A stretch of DNA of 64,000 nucleotides, taken from the NCBI GenBank assembly GCA_963989245.1, contig OZ022341.1, forward strand, positions 49,499,626 to 49,563,625, written 5' to 3'. Positions 12,421 to 26,038 of the stretch are shown here, piece after piece. The notes beneath the pieces were generated by a model that made no database searches, was not told where the DNA came from, and was given only the letters and a program-made list of their open reading frames with translations. Position numbers and translations under genes: made by a program. The stretch's first letter is position 1. Each line of letters starts with the position of its first letter. This DNA comes from Nansenia antarctica. Its lineage: Eukaryota > Chordata > Actinopteri > Argentiniformes > Microstomatidae.

Positions 12421-13079
12421 ATGAAGCCTCAGTTCAGTATAACAGACTGGGTCTGCTGCACATGACACACAATTGATGTAGCTATATAGCTAACACCAGC
12501 TAACTAGAAACCCACATCAGCAATCTGATTATTATTATTATATCCTTGTATAATATAATATAAATATTGCAATATCTCGTCATATTAATACGACACATTA
12601 ATACGACAAAACTGCCCCACATGGCTAAACAGAAATCCAATGTCAGCTCTAAACACACGTAAACGTTATCTTGCCAGCACTGCCCTAATAATGCACATGT
12701 TAAATCTATTTGATCTCACCTTTTTTATTTTCCACTGCAGGACGTTTCGTGCAGTCTGGAAATACAGTTTCTATGTTGATGATTCTCAGAGAGACCGTCT
12801 AATAGTCTCACTTGTTGTATTTCTTTCCCTCTCTGCCCCTCACCGGTGTCAGTAGCTCACTGTATGTCCACCCCTCGCTCCCATTTCACCCCTCACTACC
12901 TTGGATCCGCCATTTAGATGGGTTCAATTCTTTGTATCGTCATGGGCATTCTCAGAGATGAATTTGCGCTAAACATCACCCTTTCACCACTGTTCTGCAC
13001 CAATTCCCCTCCAGCCAGTGTCTGTGTATCACTGCCTGTTACACTAACGGTATTTTTCATTTGACACCGCTGAATGTAC

Positions 13080-13205
13080 TGTATACTCCACTTCCGGGTT
13101 GAGGCATTAAGCAAGCCCCGCCCCTAACCCCCGCTCACCCTCCACGATTTACCCTAGCAACAAAGTTCCTTGACAACCGTCGTGAGGCGGTGGCGCAGAG
13201 AAATT
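13080..13205. promoter_or_regulatory. Possible CpG-type promoter (perhaps mgat1)
   Basis: A GC-rich patch in AT-rich surroundings. It has GC boxes (GCCCCGCCCC on plus) and a pair of X-box-like half sites (CCTAGCAACAAAG, TTGACAACCG), followed by a GGCGGTGGCG stretch. It lies between the 5' side of mgat1 and the 3' end of vars2, so an mgat1 promoter is the simplest reading. No TSS evidence is available. Confidence 0.3.
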
Positions 13206-13802
13206 GGCAATAGCGAAAATGTCTAGTTGATAATCAGCAGCTGATCAAAATGTGTGCAGCTGAACTAACCCATATGGGTTCATTGATTGAGTTGACGTGT
13301 TGACTACATGAAACCTTTAAATGTCACTTGGTGAACACTCCCTGTTGCTGAAGCTTACCAATACCTTGAATGTGGCCCTTCAAGTCTTCTTCCTTCCATC
13401 AGCACTGATAGTAGGCTACATTATTGTAGGATGCAAGCAACTTCCCCCTGTGCTTTCAGGTTGGTGCAGATTAAAATACGAAACAAGGAGAGGGAGCCCA
13501 AGACCCACCAATACGATCACTTACAGAATGTATTAATATATCTAGGAATGAAATCTTATGAACACTTACACAAAATATGGTTTATGAATAATTTATTTGA
13601 CATCTATGCAATGTGAAGCTTGTTTGGGTTACTGTATGTAGATATAGGACTGTTCTAGAGCAAAATGAGTTCAATGGCAAATAGTGGTCCATTCACTAGA
13701 TCAATTCCAGATAGGCTACCGAGCTGAAACCCGGCAATGAATCAATCGCAGGGCGAGGTCATCAAGTTGCTGTTATTTTCTGTCCTTTAGTTGTAGCTGA
13801 TC

Positions 13803-16800
13803 TCAATGTCCCTGTAATGTCAACAGCTGGTCCTCAATGTTCTTCAACTCCTGCTCCAAGGCTGAGATCTAAATAGTCAATCCGAGAAAGAGAGAGACAG
13901 AGACACACAATCAAAAGTGTGAGTGCTCCCAAAAGACCAACTTCATCAGTGCTTCCACAATGGCCTGCTATTTCTCCAGTTTATGTCAAAAACAGTTCAC
14001 CACAAGATACAAGCAATTAATTGTGTGGTCATTGTAATGCATGGAATGGAATAAGGATTGGTATCAAACATTCGATAGCGTTCCTCATTCTATTCGAAGC
14101 ATTCCTCATTCCATGCCTCCACTGCATGCCACTCATGCCAGAGCTCATTCTGTTGTATTGGCCACTGCTCTGTTTATCGGTCTGTGATAAATACTCCAGT
14201 AAGGTGGCTGGTGGAGGTAGAAATTGCAGGATGGGCTCATTGTAATGGATGGGATGGAATGATACCATTCCTCAATCCATTCCATCCATTACAATGAGCC
14301 CGTCCTCCAATTTCTACCTCCTCCAGCCTTCCTACTAGAGTAGCATGACTGGCCCGTCCGATTTCTACTTCCACCAGCCTCCCCTGACACTCTAGACTCG
14401 AGCCTGCTCTCTTCCTTTTTCCTCCCCCAGTCTTCATTTCTCACCTTGTTCTGTGTCTCCAGCCTCACATGTTCTGGAACTTTCTCTTCATAGTCCAGTA
14501 CTCTGGTTCGAGAGAGAGACTGTTCAAGCTTAGAGAGGAGCCTCTCTTTGCGTTGGAAAAGCCGGAGGTTCTGTTTGTCCACATTCATTCCGCCCTTGAC
14601 GAGTAAATCAAGCCAGAACAGAAACATGTAAGACAACAACAGCTTCCTGTGATGCCATATTGCTCTACAGACTACCAACAATGCATAACAACTATATAAC
14701 TAATAAACTATATAAAAAATAAAAATAAAAATAAAAAACTACAAAAAGTAGTAAACTATAAACTATAAAAAGTAATGAAACGATAATACATAGTTAATGC
14801 GGTGTGTGATGTGTAGGCCTGTAACAATTCCACATTTTGCTGTACAATTAATTGTCTCAGAAATAACTGCAATTAACAATATAATTGTTTCACTGTTATG
14901 TGAACCAGATAATGTAACACAGACACAGTAACCTAGTAAGTAAACCATGCCTCCTTATTATCATAAAACGTATTGAACACGTATCCTCATCAATAAAAAA
15001 GGTACTGTGTCTCATCTAGTTATGTGTAGTTATGTGTTTTTAGCATGTTCATGTTCTATCAGCATGTTGTGATGCGCTTAACATGCAGAGCAGCTATCTA
15101 GCTAAAGCAATGTTCTTTGTTGTTAGCCAGCTAGCTAGCTGGTGTGTTGGAGCAGTCAAGATTGCCATTAGACAACTATTTCATAATTGTTACAGGCCTA
15201 GTGATGTGTATACCTGTGTGAAAGTATGTGCTCAAATCAGGGATGCCGTTTACCTGAACATTGAGGTGTAATTGACAAGAGTGGTCTACCACACCCACAG
15301 CACTGCCTTTAGGGGGAGGGGGAGCGGACGGGAAGGAGGGGGAGCCATGGCTCTCCTGAGGGCAGTAGAGGTGGAGGTTGGAAATGCGGCCCAGGGCCAG
15401 AACAGCCGAGGCAAAGTGGTGGAGGGTCTGCGCCTGGCTGGGTGAACACACTGCCCACACTGCAACACATGGGCTTAGATCACATTTTCTCACTAGTGAA
15501 AATCCTCAGCTATATTACACACTCCTACAGTATACATACACAGGTCACATGTCAAAATTGTAAATTGTTTCAGATCTCTAAACTGTGTGTGATAACTTGT
15601 GTGTGAGATGTTTGGAGTGATTCATGCTTTGCTGAATTCTGCTTAGAGACAAAGTCGAGTCACTCCAAGTTCAGGCAAATGACTTACTGTCAGGCTTCTC
15701 CTTAGTCATGCCACACCGGGCCCGGAGGGACCTGGCCACTCTGACCACTTCCTGTACCAGAGTAAAACCTGCTTCCTCTTGGGGGAAGTGCCAGTGTGCC
15801 TGACAGCACAGAAGAGTCACAATCAGAGGTAAAAAACAATTCAAGGAAGGAGGTACAATACAGAGACAAAGGATGGGACTAAACCAACAACCAGTGTGTC
15901 TGTCTGCACCCACTGTCATTCCACAAGTCCACAATGAGACTGTAGAGCAGGGTTTCCGTTAGAAAAATTTGCCGTCGGACATCGTGTCCGGGAAGAATTC
16001 GATTTACCGGACAAACGTGATATATTCCGGTCATCATATTAAAATATAATAATAATTTAAAAAATCAAAATCATATTTTTTTTTCTTCCAAATCTAATAT
16101 AGCTGTTTGTCGCGGTGATTACTGTTGTGTAGCGGCCTATATATGCCATTTAATGTCTATTTCTCATCCGATACGATTAGATGCGAGCTATATAATATAT
16201 AATAATATAACATGATTTGACGCATGCGCGCTATGCCATGCGTCAAATCCAGCGCTGAACGGGCGCCTCACTGGGAACTGAACAGACAGCATCGATCAAT
16301 GAACGGACTCCACATTACGTTAACTGAAGTTTGTTAAATTGTTTGGGATTAATGTGAGTTTTCTATTTTCTCTTTCCAGTTTTACCCTTTTTTTAAAATC
16401 AATAAAACAACGTCATTTCTATAACCAGGGGGGTGTTCCATCGACGTCGCTGGAGGAAAGTCTGGGCTTGTTTTGACAAGTCTCGCCAGATCTATCAAGA
16501 TATGCCTGGATCTTTTTAAGAGTCTCGCGGGACTTGGCGAAGTAGGCCTAGGTTTTCCTTTGGCGACGTTGATGGAACACCCCCCAGGTCTCGCTGGTTG
16601 GGAAGGCATTTCGTTTAGCTGCCTGTCAAATCATACTTAGGGGATAGCCCTGTAAGCTCATACGGGTCTGTATGTCGTCCTGAAGACCGGCTGTTAGATC
16701 ATATCGCTGAAGTTTGTCTCCATCTTAGTGTAAATGTTGTCCGTTTCGTTTGTTATCCTTGTTATTGTGCGATAAAGTTAAGGCTTTCCGCTTCGGGCCA

Positions 16801-17545
16801 TCATTTTCAGCTGGGCACCGGACACACACACACTCGTGCACGCGCGGCACTGCCCGAGAGAGAAGGACCCGCCCCCTTTGGTTAGCCTATAGGCTGGCTG
16901 GAGGGGGCGGGTCCTTCTCTCTCGGGCAGTGTTGTGTGTGTGTGTGTGTGTGTTTGGTGCTCAGCTGAGAATGGTGGCCCGAAGCCAATTTGAATACAAA
17001 ATGTGAACTTTAGCGAATTGTATTCAAATTGTGCTTAGAGGGAATTATTTTCACCGGACATTTTGTCCGACGAGTTTTCAATTTGTCGGACTTAAACAAA
17101 TTTTACCGGACAAAGTCCGGGAATTACCGGTTAACGGAAACCCTGCTGTAGAGATAGTCAGTCTATATAGATAGGTCCCGAGTCAGGTTTTAGAGTGGTG
17201 TGTGTGTGTGTGTGTATGTGTATGCATTTGTGTGTGTGTGTCACACTGTATCAGTCCCTTACCATTTGGCAGGACTGTGGGTAGGGCTGCACACACAAGC
17301 TGCCCACCGTGGCCTTATCCCCACTACCTCTGAGTGGGTAGAGCCTCTGCCACAGCTCCTCTGTGAGGAAGGGCATGAAGGGGGAGAGGAGGGCCAGAGA
17401 GACGGACACACAGTGATAGAGTACGCTCCTGGCCACCTGCCTTTGGCGCTCACTGTGCTCTGTGCTGATCTGGCCCTCTGCCCCGCCGTCCTGCTGGCTC
17501 AGCACTGGCTTGATGCACTCCTACACCACAGAGAGAGACAGAGCC

Positions 17546-17607
<62 letters not shown>

Positions 17608-18105
17608 AGACCAGGGGGAGGGACAGACAGAGAGAGATATAGAGAGAGAGAGATAGAGAGAGTGAGAGAAAAAGAGACCGGGGGGAGGGACAGACAGAGA
17701 GAGAGAGGGGGGGGGGGAGAGAGGAGAAAACAAAGAGAGAAAGAGAGACAGAGACAGAAAGAGCAAGAGCCAGACATGGGAGCGATTAGTTGTCTAATGG
17801 GCTGATAAAACACTGTTTTAGAGTCTTCCTTTCATGTTTTGATAGTAGATCTGTGAACTCAGATTCGTGGACGCCTTTCGCAGCACCAGGCAGGGGCAGT
17901 GAGGGGTCCTCACCAGGTAGGTGTCACAGAGGCTGTGCACCCAGAAAGAGTGCAGAGCGGAGGTGACAGAGTGGAGCTCGTAGGTTCCAAAGGCCTGCTC
18001 ACACTGTAGGACTGTGCTGTAGAGTCGAGAGCACACCCACCGGTCCATGCTGCTCAGAGGAGAGGTCTGGAGAGAGAGGGACAGAGAGAGAGGGAGAGAG
18101 AGAGA

Positions 18106-18202
<97 letters not shown>

Positions 18203-19182
18203 TGTGAGTTACTCTACTACCTCATTTATTTCTGAGTGGGCAATAATTACATTATGGATTTCCAGCTAATATGCCATTTACATTTACGGCATTTAGCAGA
18301 TGCCTTTATCCAAAGCGACTTACAATAAATACATTTGTAAGTGAATCGATTATCCATCAGTCATTTTTAGCCTGAACTGAATAGTGAGAGAACAGATCAG
18401 TTGAAATTGAACGGGTAAATAAAATGGGTAAATAAAATGAATATTCATGTGTGTTGTAGGTATTACAGTACATCTCTGATCCATTACCTGGGCCAGTGTT
18501 CCCAGTTCAGCGCCTCTGTCCCCCAGTACTCCCAGTGTGAAGCGCACTGTCTGCCACATCTTATTACAGAAGTGCCTACAGCTCAACACCTGGGACGCAG
18601 AGAGACTGATGTCCTCTCCTGAGGGACAGACAGACAAAATAAATTATACCGACATACTGTAAGACACTGATATGCAGCATAAGTACTCATCTTTGAATAA
18701 TTGATACCATGTGCTGTAGCTACTTTCACTGTCGGAGTTGAACCACTAGGGACTGTCGAAGCTAACTGCCAACTAAGTAAAACCACACAAGCGTGAAATA
18801 GAGTTTGACAAAATAGACTCTCTTCCTCAGATAAAGGGCTGCGGAGTGATGGATCCACTCACCCTGCGCCTTGTAAGAACAGAGGGCGAAGCGGAGAGCG
18901 TCCGTTCCGCACTCCGGGATCCCCTTAGGGAAGTCTTTCCTCTGGAGGGAGACATGAGGAAGAGAGATGGAAGAATGAACGTGCTCGCTCAGAGGGAACT
19001 ACCACAAAATACGGATGGGATGGAGAGGGGGGGAGGGGGGGGGGGGGCGGCGGTAGCGGTGGTGGTCAGAGGACTGACCTGCGCTTCCATGGCAACTGTG
19101 CTTTCTCTCGGGTCAAGGTTTCCCTCCTTCACCTTCTCTTGGAGCCTCTGGAGGGGACAGACAAAAGAGAGGGAGGGAGAGA

Positions 19183-19223
<41 letters not shown>

Positions 19224-21176
19224 GGTGCTGTGGCATTTTGCTTTTTTAATCTGACTAAGTAAACACTAAGAGAGGTAGAGTATCTCCACAGGGCTGTTTG
19301 CCAAGCAAAGTTCACTGCCGCATGGCGTCTTCCCCTCTCTGTTGTTTTTACAGCCGGAAAAAAGATGATTAATTCCACGGCAGTAGTCAGTGTCCTTCCA
19401 GCACCCGGAGGATTTAGTGTCCTAATCTACCATGTGATAAATTAGCGGTACTCATAAAAAGTAATATATCTACCCCAGCTGGGCCTGTCACAGTACCTCC
19501 AGAGAGATGCCAGAAATGACGTCTAAAGGGTCGATGACATTTCCCAGAGATTTACTCATCTTCCTGCCATGTTTATCTCTCACCAGAGAATGCAGGAGCA
19601 CCTGAGAGAGAGATAAGAAAGAAAGAGAGAGAGAGAGATAAGAGAGAGAGAGATAAGAGAGAGAGAGAAAAAAAAAAGAGAAAGAGAGCAAGAGAGAGAG
19701 AGAGAGAGGGGGGGGGGGGGGGTACGGGGTGACTCTTGGGATTCTTGTGATTCATAGTTTGAACCAGACACTTTTCATGTTTTGACATATTACCTGCTTG
19801 AAGGGCAACTGTCCTGTCAGCTCTGTGCCAAGCATCACCATCCTGGCCACCCAGAAGAAGATGAGGTCACTTCCTGTCTCCAGAATGGTGTTGGGGTAGA
19901 ACTGCTGCAGCTCACTTGTCTGTGGGCACATATTTACATATATATACAGTATATAAGAGTAAAAGTAATCTTATGGAATACTTCTTGGCATAGTTTCAGT
20001 TATAGAGCTCGGAGCTAGACGTTGTTTGTTTAGAACGACGACATCTGGAGGAGAGGCTAAGTTACCTGCTGTGGCCAGCCCAACATGGCAAAGGGGAAGA
20101 GCCCAGAGGAGAACCAGGTGTCCAGCACATCAGGGTCTGGGAGAGAGGGAAAGCAAATGCGAGTGAAATAAAAGCAAATAAAACATGAATGTCAAGTGTG
20201 CTCGCGGGAATGGACGGTCATTCGAGTTCAGGCTTCAAAGGGATCTTATTTTTGCCGTAAAAAAAATGTTGGTACTCATAGAGAGATCTGTATGTGATTT
20301 AGTTGCTGTGTCAAGTCTTTCCAGCAGTTTCTGGAAACTAACCAATTTCATTCATTTATCTTATGGTCCTAAATGTGACAGGGATGAATGGAGGTGAGTC
20401 ACCCTGAGTCAGCGTGATGCTGTGAGACATCACTCCATATTTCACAGCTGCTCGCCGCCTGGCCTCCTCCTCACTCCTGCCCCACACCCAGCGCTCCTGA
20501 GGAGGAATACACACACACAATAAACACACACCACTGGTTACATTACAGTAATAAGACACTCAAACTGCCAGTTAAATTCTTCATTGAGATGAATTGAGAT
20601 ACTGTACATACAAGCATTTCACTGAGCGATTGTTCAGTTTGTTGTAATAAGGAAGAGTGCAGCGTTTTCAGAGATGTCTCTCTCTCTATACGTTTGATGA
20701 GGGGAATGACTTCCAGTGGTAGAAAAAATATATATAATAATACTTATATAGCGCTTTTCTAGACACTCAAAGACGCTTTACAAACTGAAAAGATTGAGTA
20801 GTAATAATAAAAAGAAACAAAAAAGAAATAAAAGATAGTATAGGGGCCTAATTAAGGTAGTGCTGGGGACACATGGGAAGGGGAGGGGGAGAGAGTTAAC
20901 TGGTGAAAGCCAGCTTGAAGAGGTGGGTTTTGAGGGCCTGTTTAAATGTTGGGAGGGTGTTGGCCTGTCTGATGTGGTTGGGGAGGGCGTTCCAGAGGGA
21001 CGGGGCTGCGTCCCAATAAGACACTCAAAATGCCAGGATTGGAGGTGTGGTATTTCATGTGAGAAACGTAACCCCCGATTAAATTCTTCATTGAGATGAA
21101 TTGAGATACTGTACAAGCATTTCCACTGAGCGATTGTTCAGTTTGTGGTAATAAGGAAGAGTGCAGCGTTTTCAGA

Positions 21177-21217
<41 letters not shown>

Positions 21218-24200
21218 GTTTGATGAGGGGAATGACTTCCAGTGGTAGAAAAATGGTAAATGTGGTAGCGATGCTGACCAAAGATAAGACCCACCTCCTG
21301 TGACTTATCTGAATCTGGGAGAGCCACTCGATAGGCTGGGATCTGATGACCCCACCACAGCTGTCTGGAAATGCACCAATCACTAACGTGGACGAAACAA
21401 ACAGACACACATTGTTGAAATCGCATAAGTCATTACAAGGAGTCTTTTATGACATCGCCGTAGTGGAATAAAGGGATTAAGAGCGACAGTTGGGCTGCTT
21501 TCCCAAAACACAGGGGCCTGGTGCTTCTTAGCACCGACGTCAGGGCAGCAGGAAAAAACACAAGCAAACACAACAAACACAAGTGTGTCGCTTGAAACCC
21601 GTTTGATGCCATTGTAAAAAAAAAAATCTGGAATGCAGAAAAAGACAGCCTCTAATACCTGATGTTGGATAGCCAGTTCTTCCATGTTTTGGTGTAGAAG
21701 CGGGGTATGATCTCCAACTCTCCATCATCCACAGCCTGGGGGGTGGGGTGGGGGGGGGCGGGGCGGGGAGTCAATGACATTCCATACACGCCGTTCACAT
21801 GCTCAATGACCCAGAGACAGACTGACCTACATACTGTATAACGTTCAACAATGAGAAACTCAAATTACCTGGACTGCTCTTTTGGCCATTTCTTCACAAC
21901 GAACAAACCACTGTTTCTTCAACAATGGTTCGATTACATCCCCAGAGCGACTAAGGACAGAGGGAAGAGAGGAAGAACAACAAGAAACATTCCGTTACTA
22001 GTTTCGGACAAAAGAGCTTCACCATAGTGGCTGGGTGTGGCCTTCACTATCTGGTGTCAGGATGTCAAGGTTGGATGGGGAGAGAGGCATTTTAGGCATT
22101 GGTTGTTATTGAGTTCATATTGGGTGAACTGATCCAATTGTATATTGTATATATGACATCACTGGTACCCAGAAGGCACTTCATGAACGATGATGTAACC
22201 TACATCTCATGGGACAATCAATCCCAAATTAACCAATTTCTGGTGGAGAATTATCTCAATCTCTTAAAAAAAAGAAAAAAAGACTCGTCTTGGTCTATAA
22301 TTATGAATGTGTGGATTTGTTTGATTTGTTTAGATTTTTACACTGACAACAAAAGTTTACAGTACTCTGAAATTATATTAAATTATTTGACAAGTAAGTA
22401 AGAGGAATCTTTTTTTTTTTCTTGCCAGGTTCTGGGCTTCATTTTATATGGACCCATTACACAATGAATGTCAAGAGAGAAAACACACTCTATGCATAAA
22501 TGTAGAGATAGAAATGGTTTGACTGAATTTGTCTCCCTCTACCTGCAGACAGGTAAGGACATGGCATGATCCTGCTTCCCTCTGAACAGCTTCCTCTCAA
22601 TAAGTGCGTCTATCACTCGTTCCCTGGCGTCAAAACGCTTCACTCCCTAGAAAGAGGAATATGAGAGAGAACAATAGACAGAGCACAAAGACCAGTCATG
22701 TCGGACATGTAGTACCACAAGAATAATATCAGCCCAAAGACAACAACTGCTTTTATAAAATGTCATGTACCTCCAACCATTGGCCACAAAGAGGGGTCAT
22801 TGTTCCATCTCCTCCAATCACAGTGAGGCGAGGAAGAGCGTGTCTCTGAGAGAGCAGGAAGTCAGCGTGATCATGAGCTGGAGTCACTTTAACAGCCCCT
22901 ATGAAAGACAGACAGAGATCGAGATGGAAAACCTATAACGAAGGAACATCTTGCAGGGAGTGATTCTAGGTTTGATGTTGATTACATCACACTAAAAACA
23001 TGACTGGCTTTTATAGGATGTATCTGACTACACAAAACGTTTTATCATTCTCCAATATCACTAAACGTGCCAATCCAGTGAGAGCAATAACAATGACAAT
23101 CAACCTACCTGTGCCAAGCTCCATATCCACCATAGTGTCAGTGACGATGGGTATGAGTCTGTCAGAGAAGGGATGTCTGCAATGTTTGCCATGAACTGCC
23201 TGGAGAAAAAGAAATGAGGAAATTAAAATATGAGTGACAGTGGCCTGGGGTGATCCAGTGGCCTAGCACCGTGGTCTACAGTGCACACATATGCCCATGT
23301 CGACATGGGTTCAAATCCGACCCATGCCCTGCTGACATGCCCTCTTCTCCTTACTTTCCTGTCTATCTTCACTAACTCTATCCAATAAAAATAAAAATAT
23401 GAGTGGGACTGCCCCACTCAGAAAAAAAGAACCTTTAAAAAATGTGAGTGACAGCCAAAAGACATCCTCTAAACCCCACTAATGATCTGAAACATGCTAG
23501 GGGGTACTATGTAAATTAGGATATGTCTCGACTCCTGTATGTTTATAGCCCCCTTTTATTTATTTAAAAAAAAATCTTTATTTGTACAGGGGAGACACAC
23601 TGAGAATAAGGCCTGTTTTGCAGATGCACTCTGTCCACAATAACAAAACAATACATACAAAATACAACACAGTTAAATACAGAAATCAATACATATACAT
23701 ATAAAACCACAACATATTAGGAGAAACAATCACATCCTCCACCAAGGAGGTACTCCTTGCGGTGTTGCACTCTGAAGTCCTCTATATTGAAATCTAACCC
23801 AGGGGGCAATACAATGACGTGAGCAACCTAGGCTACTTGGTAAAGATTGACTTTCTCAGTGGGACATGTGGGGCTTAAACAAACATATTTCTATCATATT
23901 TGACAACATAGAAAGCTCACTATAGAAAGCCTCCTTTTGCAAATCAAACATACACTGAAGCAAGAATCAGAAAAATAAAACTGCACATGTAAGGGTATAG
24001 GTATAGGGTATGTAAGGGTTCATAATAATCTTTTGTTTTTTGGGGGGTGAGTAATGGTTTGGGATTGGTGTAATATTGAGCCCTCTTATTGGCTGTAATA
24101 TCCAGTCCTCTGATTGGCTCTAATATCCAACCCTTTGATTGGCTGTAATATTCAGCCTCTCTGATTGACTGTTAAATACATCACTCTGATTGACTGTTAA

Positions 24201-24395
24201 ATACTAGTATTGAGATTGTTTCTGTGCCACAGTCAGTATGATGCCAATCCACTGATTAAAGTGAATGCCTGCCTGTTTAATTGGTTGGAACTCAGTGATT
24301 GAAATTAAAAAGTGTGCCTATACTTACATTACAAGCTTACAGTATATGGGATTGAAGGTCATTGCACATCTGTGAATGACTTGTGTGAGTGGATT

Positions 24396-24470
<75 letters not shown>

Positions 24471-24499
24471 ATGTGTGTGTGTGTGTGTGTGTGTGCATG

Positions 24500-24564
<65 letters not shown>

Positions 24565-25217
24565 ATCTTCACTATACCAACCTGATATCGAGGATCATCA
24601 GGATGCACAGCAACGGCTACATCTCCCAGCATGGTCTCAGGACGTGTGGTGGACACCGTCACCTCTCCATCTGACAGACAGAGAGTCAGTGACCATGAAA
24701 GACAGGAGACATCAATTATCACAGGGAGGACCGGACATAGAATAGGGGTCGAATGACAGGCCAGCCACAATCACTCACCCTGGCCTTCGATAGGGTACGC
24801 GAAGGTAACCATGGTCCCAAACTCCACCATCTTCTGGTACCCGGGAACCAACACCATGGTCCGCCCAGAGAGCTGCTTGGAGTCAACCTACAAGACGACA
24901 TCAAAACACGAAATATAAGTTGACCTGATTTAATATCTCATGTCGATAAATGAAAGCAAAATCCCATTCGACTCCAGAGCACAGGTGAGCGCAGGGGGGT
25001 CACTGCACTGTTTGTGGCACGTAGCAAAAATTATGCTGTTGCCAACCGACAGGAGGGAGGTCACCTGCTGAGTAGGTAGAGAGCATCCTCACCTCTATAT
25101 CAGAGATGGCCGACTCCAGAGCACAGCTCCAGTTAACCAAACCCTCAGAACGGTAGATCAAACCAGAGTCACACAATCTCACAAAGGCCTCGGTCACCGC
25201 CCTGCTGTAGCCCTGAA

Positions 25218-25275
<58 letters not shown>

Positions 25276-25947
25276 AATAGAGGAGTGAGCAGGTGATATT
25301 GCTGTATATATAATATCAGAATATCAACATACTATCTCATTCTAGATGTTACTCAAATGATCACAACATGTTACCGGGTCCATGGTGAAGCAGGCTCTGC
25401 TCCAGTCCAGTGATGCCCCAAGTGTCCTCAGTTGATGATAGATCTCATCTCCCTTGCTAGAGCACACAGGCACATACAACACAATGTGATCATCTCATGT
25501 AATCTCACAAAGGTGTATATGACTTCTGTCATGACAGAGGAAAGAGGGGGGGAGAGAGAGAGAGAGAGAGAGAGAAAAAGAAAGAAAGAAAACTCACTCC
25601 TTCTTCCAGTTCCACACCTCCTGTAGAAACTCCTCCCGGCTTAGGTCCTGTCTGCGTTTCCCTCGTTCCCTGAACAACCTCCTCTCCACCACAGTCTGAG
25701 AGAGACACCGGAGAGTTGACATGGCCTTCTAATCATTCCCAGCTTCCCATCACGCTATGACGTGGCGTTTTTGCAAATTGCAAACTATGACAATGGTGCT
25801 GCATCATCACTTTTATGGGAAATTTGAAATATGTGAATGAGAATATGGGTAGTCAGGTCAGGAAGAGAACCATACCTGTGTAGCGATGCCAGCATGGTCA
25901 CAACCAGGTACCCAAAGCACCTTATAGCCCTGCATCCTCCGCCTGGC

Positions 25948-26038
<91 letters not shown>

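Larger units (their letters stand above)
15946..17145. mobile_element. Non-autonomous hAT element, copy 1 (vars2 intron 25)
   Basis: 1200 bp, ends CAGGGTTTCCGTTA in inverted orientation, flanked by a perfect 8-bp duplication CTGTAGAG (15938-15945 and 17146-17153). Both ends carry repeated TCCGG/CCGGA motifs (CGGACAT...TGTCCGG). It shares its outer ~490 bp (left) and ~160 bp (right) with the copy at 55174-56669. The interiors differ: this one contains an inverted-repeat insert at 16430-16590 and a perfect hairpin at 16848-16931. No transposase frame was found. Confidence 0.9.

Noticed and set aside
14289..14681. 130-codon minus frame as a separate gene
   Set aside because: It contains vars2 exon 28 (14445-14594) with intron on both sides.
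17200..17805. 201-codon plus-strand frame
   Set aside because: It runs antisense over vars2 exon 25 and then a GA microsatellite; the minus strand carries the true synthetase sequence.
23237..23393. A functional tRNA gene
   Set aside because: The B-box is good but the cloverleaf does not close, and the A-tail with flanking 12-bp duplication marks it as a SINE.
24312..24770. Cys/Val or His/Thr repeat proteins
   Set aside because: Translations of the (GT)n tract; only 24582-24670 minus is real exon.
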